DNA of 64,000 bases from UBA10646 sp046296295 (GCA_046296295.1 JBKBLG010000014.1:1-64000); one strand, 5' to 3'; shown: positions 7,528 through 16,968, numbered from the stretch's first letter. A program made the numbers and translations. Notes: generated by a model not told the origin, from the sequence alone.

Positions 7528-8409
7528 TTAGTTGCGTTTATCATAACCCCAGGTGAGTTTGCTGCGTAAAGTGCTTAAAAAACTGCCTTCGTTGAGGCGT
7601 ACGAGGCTTAGTTCGAATTGCTCTCGTTTAATGGCTAACTGTATTTCTTTAGATACAATAGCACGCCTAGCATCGAGGTTGCAAATCATTTCTTCACCAC
7701 GGCCTTCAACTTCAAAGCTAACAACGGTACTATCAGGAATTACGATAGGTCTAACGTTTAGGTTATGTGGTGCAATAGGTGTAATTACAAAGCTGCCACT
7801 TTCAGGAAATACAATGGGGCCGCCGCAACTCATGTTGTAGCCGGTACTACCTGTAGGAGTACTTACAATCAATCCATCGGCCCAATAGGTGTTTAAGAAT
7901 TCGCCGTTTAAGTAAGTGTGAATTTTAATCATTGGGTTGAGGTCGCGTTTGTGAATTACAAATTCATTCAAGCCAAAGGGCGCTTCTTCAAAAATGGGCA
8001 TATTGGCATCTACATGTATTAACGAGCGTTTATCTACTACATAAGTGCCATGTACCAACGCATCAACTGCGGTACTTAATTCTTCTTTACCAATGCTGGC
8101 CAAAAAACCCAGTCTGCCGAAGTTGATACCAAGAATTGGAATGGCTTTGTTTTTAACTAAAGTGGCCGAGTCTAGAATGGTACCATCGCCGCCTAAGCTG
8201 ATGATGCAATCGATATTTTCGTTTAAATCGTTATGTCCAGCGAAAATTTCTGTAGCTGCATCGTAGGGGCTAAATACTTCAGGATGCTTTTCTGCGAGAT
8301 CTTTATATACAACTGTTTGTATCTGATGTTGCTGTAGTTCTTGCAGTAACGTATAAAGCTGGCTTTGTTGATCGGGTTCTATGCCGCGGCTATAAATAGC
8401 TACTGTCAT
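7528..8409 (-). CDS. nadK: NAD kinase
   Basis: The enzyme phosphorylates NAD to NADP using ATP or polyphosphate. GGDGT lies at residues 73-77, followed by GINFGRLGFLA. The NE pair is at 148-149, and the NAD-binding DGLIVSTPTGSTGY at 178-191. Full length is 293 residues, as usual. The CBS-domain gene lies 84 bases upstream on the same strand, a pairing that I recall as common in this phylum but cannot verify here. Confidence 0.97.
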   Translation of the reverse strand: MTVAIYSRGIEPDQQSQLYTLLQELQQHQIQTVVYKDLAEKHPEVFSPYDAATEIFAGHNDLNENIDCIISLGGDGTILDSATLVKNKAIPILGINFGRLGFLASIGKEELSTAVDALVHGTYVVDKRSLIHVDANMPIFEEAPFGLNEFVIHKRDLNPMIKIHTYLNGEFLNTYWADGLIVSTPTGSTGYNMSCGGPIVFPESGSFVITPIAPHNLNVRPIVIPDSTVVSFEVEGRGEEMICNLDARRAIVSKEIQLAIKREQFELSLVRLNEGSFLSTLRSKLTWGYDKRN

Positions 8410-8493
8410 TGCTTAAAATTGCTGATTATTCGTAAAGTTGCGGCTTTTTGGCCAAATGCCATGCAATAACAAAGCATCTTGCCTTTTATGTGG

Positions 8494-9153
8494 TTACATG
8501 TTAAGGTAATTCATTAATGCGTTGTAGTTGGCTTTCAGTTCATTTTGATATGCTTCTTCGCCGAAATAATAGCGGATAGTGTAATCGTAGCGCTGAAAGG
8601 TGGCTATGATATCGCTTAGTTCTCTACGGTTTAATTTGAGTGTAACTAAGAGTAATCCGGTGCCGGTTTCTACAGAAGTGTTGCATTGTGTAATATAGGC
8701 ATCGTTGGTTTCTACAAGTCGAGATATTTCCCCAAAACTGTAGTTGCGTTTATCCATTTCAAAAATAATAATACCGCCCGGTTCATCGTTGCCTGTGAAG
8801 TGGTGTAATGCTTGTAGCATAGCCTGAAAGTGAATAGTGCCAATAAGTTCTTGCTGTTCGTTGGTTACTGCTATCAGGGTAATTTGTTCTTCTGACATTA
8901 ACCGCAAAGCCTGCATGGCATGATCGGTTCTAAGTACCGATTTATTAAACAGCTGATGTTGTAGTGTAGCAAGGGCAGTGTTATCAATTTCGTCGAGTAA
9001 TTGCTCTTTGCTTACAATACCTACAAATACATCGCTACTAGTTACAGGTAAGTGCTGTACATCGTAATCGTCCATCAATTGCAATGCATAGCTTACCTTA
9101 TCTGTTATTACAAGGTTAGGATAGGTATTAGTGGCAATTTGTTCTGCTAGCAT
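8494..9153 (-). CDS. CBS domain pair protein with ACT-like tail
   Basis: Residues 1-120 contain two CBS repeats (MDDYDVQHLPVTSSDVFVG and MSEEQITLIAVTNEQQELI are their ends). CBS pairs bind adenosine nucleotides such as AMP or ATP and act as sensors. After a linker, residues 130-205 resemble an ACT-like ligand domain (ITQCNTSVETGTGLLLVTL). There is no catalytic domain, so this is a stand-alone sensor. Its place upstream of nadK suggests a link with nucleotide or NADP levels, which is inference only. Confidence 0.83.
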   Translation of the reverse strand: MLAEQIATNTYPNLVITDKVSYALQLMDDYDVQHLPVTSSDVFVGIVSKEQLLDEIDNTALATLQHQLFNKSVLRTDHAMQALRLMSEEQITLIAVTNEQQELIGTIHFQAMLQALHHFTGNDEPGGIIIFEMDKRNYSFGEISRLVETNDAYITQCNTSVETGTGLLLVTLKLNRRELSDIIATFQRYDYTIRYYFGEEAYQNELKANYNALMNYLNM

Positions 9154-9204
9154 ACGAATATTGGGTTATACAGCAGCAAGTGTATTGGTTCGCTCTAAAT
9201 AACG

Positions 9205-9999
9205 CTATAAAGTTGACTGTGGTTGTGCAACTTCGGCTTTATTATATAAGCGGTTGAGAAAGCCCTCTAAAACACTATTGAAAACGTCTGGTACTTCCAT
9301 CATGGGGGCGTGGCCACATTTGTCTATAAAATGTAGTTCGCTATTAGGGATAAGTTTGTTGAACTCGTGTCCTACGAAAGGTGGCGTAATAGTATCGTTC
9401 TTGCCCCAAATTAAACAAGTCGGCTGTTGAATTTGGCTAAGTTCTGCTCCTAGGTTGTTACGTATAGCACTTTTAGCTAGTGCAATAATTTTGATTACTT
9501 TTAGGCGGTTGTTCGTAATCTCATATACTTCGTCAACTAATTCTTTAGTAGCTATTTCTGGGTTATAGAAAGTAAGCTGCGTTTTCTTTTTGATGTACTC
9601 ATAATCGCCTCGTTTCGGATACGAGTCGCCCATGCCATTTTCAAACAAGCCGCTGCTACCTGTTAAAATCAACGATTTAATACGCTCCGGGTGTTTGAGT
9701 ACGTGTACCAATGCAACATGGCCGCCGAGGCTATTGCCTAAAAGGTTGATGTTTTGGTAATCACGCAGTTCAATGAACTTGTGAACATGCTTTTGTAAGC
9801 CGCCAACACTCGTGTGAAAAATATCTAAATCAAACAAGGGTAGCATAGGCACAATTACTTTGTATTGATGCCTGAAATGCTCAACCAAATCACTAAAGTT
9901 ACTTAGTCCGCCAAATAAACCATGCAATAATACCAGTGGTTCGCCTTGGCCTTCTTCTATAAACTTAAATTTTTCTATTTGGTGTACCTCGTAATTCAT
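9205..9999 (-). CDS. Alpha/beta hydrolase
   Basis: The 264-residue protein has the full hydrolase layout: the oxyanion HG at 26-27, the nucleophile elbow GNSLGG with Ser90, the acid Asp202 in GKNDTITPP and the base His230 in CGHAPMMEVPD. A small cap lies between. There is no signal peptide, so it is cytosolic. This pattern covers esterases, C-C hydrolases and haloperoxidase-like enzymes, and the substrate cannot be read from sequence. Its start lies 51 bases from the CBS gene stop region on the same strand. Confidence 0.88.
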   Translation of the reverse strand: MNYEVHQIEKFKFIEEGQGEPLVLLHGLFGGLSNFSDLVEHFRHQYKVIVPMLPLFDLDIFHTSVGGLQKHVHKFIELRDYQNINLLGNSLGGHVALVHVLKHPERIKSLILTGSSGLFENGMGDSYPKRGDYEYIKKKTQLTFYNPEIATKELVDEVYEITNNRLKVIKIIALAKSAIRNNLGAELSQIQQPTCLIWGKNDTITPPFVGHEFNKLIPNSELHFIDKCGHAPMMEVPDVFNSVLEGFLNRLYNKAEVAQPQSTL

Positions 10000-10137
10000 T
10001 GCGTTGTTCTAAAATAGCTAAAGCTTGTGCTGTAGCTGGGCTCTGGTAGTTAAATGTTTAGTAAACCTTACTTGCGTAAATGTTTAATGCTGTTTTGCAA
10101 GGTAATGGTTTTGCAGCAATAATAAGTCTTTTGCTTG

Positions 10138-10674
10138 TTATGCTTGCGTTTTAGCGACACCTGCAAAAAAAACTTCTAGTTGCTGAAATGTATCTTTAAG
10201 AAATGGTATAGCAGCACCAATGAAGCTAATAGCATGTGGCCCTAGTGGCTCAATATAAGGCCAACTTGCCGACGATGCAAATGTACTTTCGGGTAATACA
10301 TGCATTTGTTTGGTGAAAAATAATAAGCTGCTAAAAGCAAGCAAACCAATAAAACTGTACAACAGAAAGCCGCCCAACTTATTAACCCAGCCGAGTAAGG
10401 CTACGTTTAACATGGTTTCGAGGGCGTTAGCCATTTGCCGTAAGGCGAATGCAACCCCTAACATTATCAGCAAAAAAGCCAAAAAGGGAAGCCAATTGCC
10501 GCTCCAGCCGGTTTGCAGTTGTAGCCACTGTGCTAACCATGCCGATAGTTTGAGTGCTGCTGCTAAACCAACAATAAAGCCAAGGAAAGATGCTACCGCT
10601 ATCATTAAACCGCGGGTAACACCCTTCCACAAAGCCCACGATAATATGATGAGTAAGAGAATATCTATAATCAT
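10138..10674 (-). CDS. CvpA family membrane protein
   Basis: The 178-residue protein has about four membrane segments and the CvpA start MIIDILLLIILSWALWKG followed by RGLMIAVASFLGFIVG. CvpA is needed for colicin V production in E. coli, and its general role, probably envelope-related, is unclear. It follows the YqeY gene by nine bases and is part of the run gldC-yqeY-cvpA. A one-mismatch 14-mer repeat (10432-10445) is read through inside the gene. Confidence 0.88.
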   Translation of the reverse strand: MIIDILLLIILSWALWKGVTRGLMIAVASFLGFIVGLAAALKLSAWLAQWLQLQTGWSGNWLPFLAFLLIMLGVAFALRQMANALETMLNVALLGWVNKLGGFLLYSFIGLLAFSSLLFFTKQMHVLPESTFASSASWPYIEPLGPHAISFIGAAIPFLKDTFQQLEVFFAGVAKTQA

Positions 10675-10683
10675 GTAAGCAAC

Positions 10684-11136
10684 TTATGGGGCGAGTAATG
10701 CTTTAACCTTAGCACTGATGGCCTTGCCATCGGCTTTGCCTGCTAGCTGCTTGGTAGCAACACCCATTACCTTACCCATATCGGCACTGCTAGTTGCACC
10801 AACTTCTGTAATAATTGCTTGTAATGCTGCTGTAAGTTCTTCTTCGGTAAGTGCCTGAGGCAAGAACTGCTCGATAATGGCAATTTCTTCTTGTTCTTTC
10901 TGTGCTAAATCGGCACGGTTCTGCTGTGTGAAAATATCTAGGCTATCGCGGCGTTGTTTTACGAGTTTTTGAAGCAACTTTAACTCTGCATCTGCTGTGA
11001 GGGTACCGCTAAAACCGGGTTCTGTTTTAGCTTTAATGATTTCACTCTTAATAGCACGCAAACCACGTAAAGCAGCTTCATTCTTGCTTTTCATGGCTTC
11101 TTTCATTTGCTCCATTACTTGGGCTTCTAAGCTCAT
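10684..11136 (-). CDS. GatB/YqeY domain protein
   Basis: The 150-residue protein consists of the YqeY domain, which is related to the tRNA-binding tail of the GatB amidotransferase subunit. Signature stretches are MKEAMKSKNEAALRGLRAIK, FLPQALTEEEL and ADMGKVMGVATKQLAGKADG. The frame runs up to 11220, but that would overlap gldC, so the ATG at 11136 (MSLEAQVMEQ) is chosen. Stand-alone YqeY proteins have no firm function and may touch tRNA. It is 19 bases downstream of gldC and 9 bases upstream of cvpA. Confidence 0.92.
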   Translation of the reverse strand: MSLEAQVMEQMKEAMKSKNEAALRGLRAIKSEIIKAKTEPGFSGTLTADAELKLLQKLVKQRRDSLDIFTQQNRADLAQKEQEEIAIIEQFLPQALTEEELTAALQAIITEVGATSSADMGKVMGVATKQLAGKADGKAISAKVKALLAP

Positions 11137-11155
11137 AGTGGTATTTAATTTTCTG

Positions 11156-11506
11156 TTATTGTTGTTTGTTAGCTTGTTGCTCTTGCATTTGGCGAAACTT
11201 CTGGTAGAAAGCCTTGGCAAATACTTGCAAATCTTTCACTAAATCGGCATTACCTGTGCTGCGCTGAAAGCTATCGGCCATACCCATCATATGCTGGTAG
11301 TAAAAATCGGCCATTTCATCTACCATCATCTCCTTCGTCCATAAGTCAATTCGTAGTGCCGATTTGTCGGCACCATCCCAAAAACTAACCATCATAGCCT
11401 TAGCACGTTGTGGTTCATCGGCGGTACTGTTTTGTGCACGCCAATGTATTTTTTCAGGTATTTTTTGCTCATCAAGTTCAACATCAATTACAATACTGCT
11501 CTTCAT
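11156..11506 (-). CDS. gldC: Gliding motility protein GldC
   Basis: The 116-residue protein starts MKSSIVIDVELDEQKIPEKI and continues with IHWRA, then KAMMVSFWDG and LRIDLWTKEMMVDEM, the pattern of cytosolic GldC. In Flavobacterium GldC supports gliding, but it is also found in non-gliding Bacteroidota, so motility does not follow. I prefer the start at 11506 to the longer one at 11527 because it gives the normal family start. First gene of a tight run with yqeY and cvpA. Confidence 0.85.
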   Translation of the reverse strand: MKSSIVIDVELDEQKIPEKIHWRAQNSTADEPQRAKAMMVSFWDGADKSALRIDLWTKEMMVDEMADFYYQHMMGMADSFQRSTGNADLVKDLQVFAKAFYQKFRQMQEQQANKQQ

Positions 11507-11556
11507 ACACGATACATTAAGCCGCAAAAATAAGGCAGGTGGGCTACGCCTGTTTA

Positions 11557-12501
11557 TTAACTTAGAAAACTATCAAAAGCCTGCACTTGCTGTGCTATGG
11601 TAGGCAAGCTGATGTAGTAATTATAGGCAGCACTTGTGAATGCAGAAAGCTGCAATTCATTTTTATATAGGTATATTAATTGCTTTGCTAGCGTAGTTTG
11701 TTCGTGGGTATTATAGTAGGTAACACCCGGGATGGCGAAGGCTTGTTCTTGTTGTAACACAGGTATTTTCGCTGCTAAAGCTGCATGTAACCTTGCGGTA
11801 AATGTATTGTTATCGCTAATAACAGCATACGCATAAGGAATTAACGATTCGCCATCGGTTACGAGGGTAACACTATCGCGATATTTGTAAGTAGCTAGTT
11901 TAGCTGAAATCATGTTAGCAGTATTAGCGTCGGTAATCCAAAGTAGTAGATACATGCTGCTATGCTGCCATTTTTTAAATGCTGAGAAGCCTTTTAAAAT
12001 TTCTATGTATGCAGCTGCGTCACCATCGCTGTAGGCTAAGAAAAAATTGTGTCCGTTGGTGTAGTTCAAACGAATATTTTCTGCTACTTCCCATTGATAA
12101 GGTTCGCATGCCAAATAGTTCGCCGGGCATAACAATTGTGTATGCATAGCAGTTGTACCTTCTTGCATTGGCGTTTCAAACATGCAAGTGTTATCGGCTA
12201 TAGCTTCCTTACGGTAAATGATAACCTGCTTTACCAAACTTGCTTTTTTGATGGCAAAGGGGGTTATTACATGTGTAATTTGATGCTTTTTGATGATGGT
12301 TGGCAGCTTAACCTGCTGCAGCAGCCAAGTATCTTTTGTGGCCATACTTAGTACGGCATGTGGTTGCACCTTTGCCTGCTTGTTGTTGATGTTACCATAA
12401 AAGCCATTTTTAGAAATAGCCCATTGTTGCAAGAGCACTTGAATATGCGCTTCAAATGTATGTGGCCGTATGCCTTGATGATGTAGAAATAGCACTTTCA
12501 T
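11557..12501 (-). CDS. Probable glycosyltransferase (GT-B type)
   Basis: The 314-residue protein begins MKVLFLHHQGIRPHTFEAHI, a typical GT-B N-terminal strand and loop. Its C-terminal half holds motifs of the family 1/4 donor domain: LVTDGESLIPYAYAVISDNN, HAALAAKIPVLQ and a terminal helix. It is shorter than usual, and the classic EX7E motif is not clear, so activity is uncertain. There is no signal peptide. Two 14-mer repeats (11791 and 12207, both plus) lie inside it, read on the non-coding strand. Confidence 0.6.
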   Translation of the reverse strand: MKVLFLHHQGIRPHTFEAHIQVLLQQWAISKNGFYGNINNKQAKVQPHAVLSMATKDTWLLQQVKLPTIIKKHQITHVITPFAIKKASLVKQVIIYRKEAIADNTCMFETPMQEGTTAMHTQLLCPANYLACEPYQWEVAENIRLNYTNGHNFFLAYSDGDAAAYIEILKGFSAFKKWQHSSMYLLLWITDANTANMISAKLATYKYRDSVTLVTDGESLIPYAYAVISDNNTFTARLHAALAAKIPVLQQEQAFAIPGVTYYNTHEQTTLAKQLIYLYKNELQLSAFTSAAYNYYISLPTIAQQVQAFDSFLS

Positions 12502-12525
12502 GCAGTTGCAAAATTAGGCGTATCA

Positions 12526-12539
12526 CATTTGCCGTAAGG
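12526..12539 (-). repeat. 14-mer repeat between divergent genes
   Basis: CATTTGCCGTAAGG, one mismatch to consensus, lies in the divergent spacer between the glycosyltransferase and the deacetylase gene. Confidence 0.75.
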
Positions 12540-12625
12540 CATTACTTGTATTCACTAAAATTTAGCAAATAGCAAGTTGATAGTATTTGTTACACGCATC
12601 TATATTTGTTGCATATTTTAATTTT

Positions 12626-13456
12626 ATGAGTTCCGCTGATAGTAGCGATGGTCGAAAATGGTTCATCTCCATTGCTTTTGTAGGGTTATTAATGGCGAGC
12701 TGTAATGCTGCCGGAACCAATGTTGATACTATTTCTTCGCCTGTTGCAGACACTACTTCTGTTATAAAAGCTAAAACCGTAACACCGCAGCCACAAGGTG
12801 CTACCTACGTGTATTTGAGTTTTGATGATGGGCCGCAACCGGGTACCATGGCTTGTTATAAAATTTGTAAATCACTTGGGGTTCCGGCTACTTTTTACAT
12901 GATTGGTATTCATTTGGCCGATAAGCGTTCTATCAGTTGGTACGATTCTGTAAGAATGGAACCAGGTTTTTTAATTGCTAACCATAGTAATACGCATGCA
13001 TTCAGGAACCGATATACCACTTATTATGCCAACCCCGACTCGGCTTTGTCAGATTTTATGAAAGCCGATCAACGCCTGCAAGTGCCTTATAAAATAGCCC
13101 GCTTCCCAGGTAACAATGCTTGGGCATTGCAGGGTAAGTTTAAAACTACCAAGCTTACACGTGCCTTAGCACACGCTATGGATAGTGTGGGCTATAAGGT
13201 TATTGGTTGGGATGTAGAATGGCGTTTTAAAGGCGGAGATATACCTGTACAATCAGTAGATGGTTTATTGGCAGAATTAGATGCTGTTGTAAAGCGTAAT
13301 GAATTATTTACCGAAGGGCATATTGTAATACTGGCACATGATCGCATGTTTAGAAGAGCTGAAGATGCCGCCAAATTGAAAACTTTTATTGAAAAGCTAC
13401 AAGCACGTAACTACATTTTTGCAACTATGGATCAATACCCGGGCGTGAAAAAGTAG
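12626..13456 (+). CDS. Polysaccharide deacetylase family lipoprotein
   Basis: The 276-residue product starts MSSADSSDGRKW and carries a lipobox LMASC with Cys26, so it should be membrane-anchored. The NodB fold follows. Motif 1 is SFDDGP with Asp67 and Asp68, motif 2 is HSNTH with zinc-binding His120 and His124, motif 3 is ARFPG (R159-G162), and motif 5 is VILAHDR near the end. Family members remove acetyl groups from chitin, peptidoglycan or other N-acetylated sugars, and the substrate is unknown here. I chose 12626 rather than 12587 because it puts the signal peptide at the normal place. Confidence 0.85.
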   Translation: MSSADSSDGRKWFISIAFVGLLMASCNAAGTNVDTISSPVADTTSVIKAKTVTPQPQGATYVYLSFDDGPQPGTMACYKICKSLGVPATFYMIGIHLADKRSISWYDSVRMEPGFLIANHSNTHAFRNRYTTYYANPDSALSDFMKADQRLQVPYKIARFPGNNAWALQGKFKTTKLTRALAHAMDSVGYKVIGWDVEWRFKGGDIPVQSVDGLLAELDAVVKRNELFTEGHIVILAHDRMFRRAEDAAKLKTFIEKLQARNYIFATMDQYPGVKK

Positions 13457-13506
13457 TGCTTTACCACTTTGTTACATAGCTTTACAGTTACACTTAACTA
13501 ACTACT

Positions 13507-14493
13507 ATGCAACGAAAGTGGCGTGTAATGCTAGCGACTGTATTTGCACTGGCAGCCCTTTATTTTTTGGGCCCATCTGCTGAACCGCTTAAATACCAGT
13601 TGCCTCAATTGCAATTGGCGAGTGAACCGAAGGCCTTAGCAGCTTTGGTAGCACAACAAGAAGCTGCCCTACCGCTAAAGCCAGATAACCAAGCCGAAAT
13701 TGTTTGGGCAAACGATACTATGCCTGCAAAAACCAAGTATGCTATTGTGTACTTGCCAGGCTTTTCTGCAACAAAAAATGAGGCAGACCCAGTGCATAAG
13801 CATGTAGCGAAAGCCTTAGGCGCTAATATGTATTTGGCTAGGCTGTACGATCATGGACTGAACACGGAGGAACCTTTCTTGAATTTTAATGCTGAACAAT
13901 ATTGGCAATCGGCAGTACAAGCTTTGGCCATTGGCGAGCAAATAGGCGATAGCGTTATTCTAATGAGTACAAGTACAGGCGGAACGTTGGCTCTAATGCT
14001 GTGTGCCGATGATCGCATTAACAAAAAAATTGCTGGTAATATTATGCTTAGCCCCAATATTGCCATTAACGATGGGGCTGCTTTTTTATTGAATAATCAC
14101 TGGGGGCTTCAAATTGCTAGAATGGTGCTTGGCGATAAATACATTTACAGCAGTGATCAAAGAGAAGATTTTAAAAAATATTGGTACAGTAAGTATCGTA
14201 TAGAAGGTGCAGTGGGCTTGCAAGAGTTAATTGAAAGTAGCATGAATGTGAATACTTTCAAAAAAGTAAAGCAGCCCATGTTTATGTTGTACTATTATAA
14301 AAATGATGCTGCTCAAGACAAGGTAGTTAAGGTAAGTGCTATGCTCGACATGTTTGATAGAGTGGCTAGTGAAGTGAAGGTAAAACAAGCGTTACCAAAT
14401 GCTGGCGACCATGTGTTGGCTAATCCCATTAAATCTAAAGATATTGAAGGCGTACAAGCAGCTATTCTAAAGTTTTGTAAGCGTTATCAGTAA
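13507..14493 (+). CDS. Alpha/beta hydrolase with N-terminal anchor
   Basis: The 328-residue protein has an N-terminal hydrophobic segment (VMLATVFALAALYFLG) that acts as anchor or signal. The hydrolase fold follows, with VYLPGFSATKNEADPV as the oxyanion strand and loop and STSTGG at 154-159 holding nucleophile Ser156. The terminal NAGDHVLANP carries the base histidine. The SxSxGG elbow is found in serine-aminopeptidase-like and lysophospholipase-like members. It lies 50 bases after the deacetylase gene on the same strand, so the two may act together on envelope or polysaccharide material, which is inference. Confidence 0.8.
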   Translation: MQRKWRVMLATVFALAALYFLGPSAEPLKYQLPQLQLASEPKALAALVAQQEAALPLKPDNQAEIVWANDTMPAKTKYAIVYLPGFSATKNEADPVHKHVAKALGANMYLARLYDHGLNTEEPFLNFNAEQYWQSAVQALAIGEQIGDSVILMSTSTGGTLALMLCADDRINKKIAGNIMLSPNIAINDGAAFLLNNHWGLQIARMVLGDKYIYSSDQREDFKKYWYSKYRIEGAVGLQELIESSMNVNTFKKVKQPMFMLYYYKNDAAQDKVVKVSAMLDMFDRVASEVKVKQALPNAGDHVLANPIKSKDIEGVQAAILKFCKRYQ

Positions 14494-15017
14494 TCTGTTA
14501 CTTTCTAATTTTTATTTGCTCCTGCTATCAATAAGTATGTGCTTAGCAAAATATACCTGCCGATATAGCTTTGTTACAATGGGGGCTATGCCGAATTTTA
14601 TTGACAGTACAATGCGAATCAACTTTCAACCTATGCTCGGGCTTCTTTTGTATACAGCCATCATCAGTTGAATGAGGTTGCTGTTCATTTTGCTTTTGAG
14701 GCCGCCAAGTATGCATCGAAACTTATTGATAAGTAGGTCTAATGATGGATTGATGCTACATTATGCCTTCACATATTGGTTTTGAAATGGCTACGAGTAA
14801 AAACTGTTGCGTGTTATACGTAGTATGAATGCTGATAATAGTCGGTATTACTAAGCTGGTGCAAAACTTGGTTATACCGGCAATAATCAAAAAATGGTAA
14901 ATGGCTTTTATTGCTAAATGGTTGGCTGTGTATTCGAAGTGTAATAGGCAATAGTACTCCTGCATTTGGTACACAAGTTACCATAGCAATAAGTATTGCT
15001 GTTGATTTATTAAATTA
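14494..15017. other. Spacer of about 520 bases without a clear gene
   Basis: Between the anchored hydrolase and the minus-strand glycosyltransferase no convincing gene is visible. It holds a coding-looking remnant at 14605-14736 (listed separately) and an unsupported minus-strand frame at 14756-14974. Confidence 0.6.
14605..14736 (+). pseudogene. Coding-looking remnant without start
   Basis: A frame with no start codon reads QYNANQLSTYARASFVYSHH and continues with HQLNEVAVHFAFEAAKYASK before LIDK and a stop. The composition and the amphipathic helix at the end look like real protein. The frame is closed upstream by a TGA at 14602-14604. It may be the last exon-like scrap of a lost gene; no family is recognised. 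Confidence 0.35.
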
Positions 15018-16079
15018 CTAATAGCCTAAGTGCCAAGTATCGTTGTAAGCATTGCCAATATAATGCCCTTGCGAAGAATGTATTGTTGGTTTAGTTTTTG
15101 CCATTTGCATGGCACGGCTCACAATGGTATGCGTTGGAAGAAAATAGCTGTTCTGAATAGTATTAGGTTGTAGTAGCCAATCATTTACCGTAAGGTGAAA
15201 TTGTGCATTAATTACCGGAACAATAGTTACACCCAATTTTGCTAAAGCTGCGGCATTACACATTTGTTCATACTGTCCTCTGATTGGAAGGCATAGTACT
15301 TTTTTATGGAGGTACATAGCTTCGGCAGGTGTTTCGAAGCCAGCTCCCGTAATTACCCCCGAGCAATGTATTAGGCTTTCTGTAAATGCCTTGTTGCTTA
15401 CTGGCTGCAACAGTACATTGTGTATTTTTCGTGTAGTTGATACCTCTTTTGAAAATACATGAAACTGGTAGTTGGGCAGTTGAAATAAATGCGGTAATAG
15501 AGCTGTATTACTGTAATGAGCAAGATACACAGTAATATGTTCGTGATTTTTTGGCTTGCTTTCAATAATAGCATTTTTAATAACTGGCGGTAGAATAAAA
15601 TGATCGTAAGGTTGAAAATGCAGGCCTATATATTGAGTTGCAGCAGCATAGTTGCTTAGTATAAATTCTCCCAATTTGTTTTGCTTTGCAGGTCGTGGCG
15701 TTTTGCTGCTTTGGAAGCTTGCCTGATGACCCATTTGTACGCTTGGTACACGTTGTAATTTGCAAGCTAGTGCTGTAACACAATCGAAATCATTAATGAT
15801 AAGATCATATGCCTTTACAGGCAAATGTCTTGCCTGATTCCATAAGGTATAAGGGTTACAATGCTGCAGCATTTTTGCATAGTGTAAGCCGCCGTAATTC
15901 CCGTAAAACAAGCTTAAACCTTTACTACGATACGTAACATTGAACGGTACTGAAAGCGAGCTGTTGCTGCCACTTAGCAATACATCTACCTGGCCGTATG
16001 CTTGTAAGTATGGCATTAGTTCAATAGCACGTGCAATATGGCCGTTGCCCGTTGCTTGTATGCTATATAAAATTTTCAT
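15018..16079 (-). CDS. Glycosyltransferase of the MJ1255/TIGR00661-like group
   Basis: The 353-residue protein starts MKILYSIQATGNGHIARAIE, the glycine-rich GT-B opening (GNGH) seen in this group, which resembles MurG and other family 28 enzymes. In the C-terminal domain, GVITGAGFETPAEAMYL and KKVLCLPIRGQYEQMCNAAA are the donor-binding loops. The likely reaction is transfer of a sugar from a nucleotide donor to a lipid or surface acceptor. The phosphoesterase gene ends four bases upstream on the same strand, so the two are co-transcribed. A minus-oriented exact 14-mer repeat lies inside (15182-15195). Confidence 0.82.
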   Translation of the reverse strand: MKILYSIQATGNGHIARAIELMPYLQAYGQVDVLLSGSNSSLSVPFNVTYRSKGLSLFYGNYGGLHYAKMLQHCNPYTLWNQARHLPVKAYDLIINDFDCVTALACKLQRVPSVQMGHQASFQSSKTPRPAKQNKLGEFILSNYAAATQYIGLHFQPYDHFILPPVIKNAIIESKPKNHEHITVYLAHYSNTALLPHLFQLPNYQFHVFSKEVSTTRKIHNVLLQPVSNKAFTESLIHCSGVITGAGFETPAEAMYLHKKVLCLPIRGQYEQMCNAAALAKLGVTIVPVINAQFHLTVNDWLLQPNTIQNSYFLPTHTIVSRAMQMAKTKPTIHSSQGHYIGNAYNDTWHLGY

Positions 16080-16083
16080 GTTG

Positions 16084-16968
16084 TTATAAGCCGGGTTGTA
16101 TTGTGTTGGGTTGAATACTGGAGCTAGCTACAAGTGTGTTTAGCAACACATTAATATCGTCGGGAATTACGTTTAAGCGAGGTGGTTTATTATCGAACTG
16201 GGTGGTGTAAGATTCATGATAATCTTTCGGGTTAAAATGATAAATGCTCCAAGCATTGTGTTGAAACTCTAATGCTGTTAAATTTTCAATCCAATCGCCA
16301 CTATTTAAGTAGGTAACGCTGCCTTTATCGGTTGTGATTGTACGTTGCTGAGGCTGGTGAATATGTCCGCAAATCACATAGTCGTATCCTTTTTCTATGG
16401 CAAGTTCTGCCGCAGTTTGTTCAAAATCGGCGATCCAGCGAACAGCTTTTTTTACACTATTTTTCACGCGTTTGCTAAGGCTCATTTTTTCTTTGCCAAG
16501 TAGCTTTAAAAGCCAGTTAATACAGCTATTGAGTATAATTAGTAAATCGTAGCCTTTACCACCAAGTTTGGCAAGTAGTTTAGCACTGCCTTTGGTAGTA
16601 GCATCGAAGACGTCGCCATGAAAAATCCAAGTCATTTTGCCATCAATTTCCATTACAATCTTGTCTGTTAGCTGAAAATTACCCAACTGTACATCGGAAT
16701 ACCTGCGGAGCATTTCATCGTGGTTGCCTGTTATATATATTACCCGCGTTCCATTTGCCATAAGGCAAAAAACTTCTTTTATTACTTGCATGTGGCTTGG
16801 TGGGAAGTAGCGCTTACTAAATTGCCAACCATCTATAATATCGCCGTTGAGCACTAAAATTTGTGGTTGAATACTTTTTAGGTAATGTACCAATTCTGTT
16901 GCCTGACAACCATAGGTGCCCAAGTGAACATCGCTGATAATAGCAATTGCGAGTTGCCTACGTTCCAT
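16084..16968 (-). CDS. LpxH-like metallophosphoesterase
   Basis: The 294-residue protein has the calcineurin-like two-metal site in order: DVH (Asp13, His15), GD with Asp43, GNHDE (Asn82, His83, Asp84) and GHIH at 201-204. The sequence around them resembles UDP-2,3-diacylglucosamine hydrolases, which make lipid X in lipid A synthesis. The C-terminal extension of about 70 residues differs from E. coli LpxH, and relatives with this form often have other phosphoester substrates. The glycosyltransferase immediately downstream hints at envelope lipid or glycan work. Firm as a phosphoesterase, weak as LpxH. Confidence 0.85.
   Translation of the reverse strand: MERRQLAIAIISDVHLGTYGCQATELVHYLKSIQPQILVLNGDIIDGWQFSKRYFPPSHMQVIKEVFCLMANGTRVIYITGNHDEMLRRYSDVQLGNFQLTDKIVMEIDGKMTWIFHGDVFDATTKGSAKLLAKLGGKGYDLLIILNSCINWLLKLLGKEKMSLSKRVKNSVKKAVRWIADFEQTAAELAIEKGYDYVICGHIHQPQQRTITTDKGSVTYLNSGDWIENLTALEFQHNAWSIYHFNPKDYHESYTTQFDNKPPRLNVIPDDINVLLNTLVASSSIQPNTIQPGL

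Noticed and set aside
14756..14974. 72-codon minus-strand frame in the spacer
   Set aside because: Composition and lack of family likeness suggest chance; no start signals or neighbours support it.
16084..16968. Firm naming of the phosphoesterase as LpxH
   Set aside because: Metal motifs fit, but the long C-terminal part differs and other lipid A genes are absent nearby.
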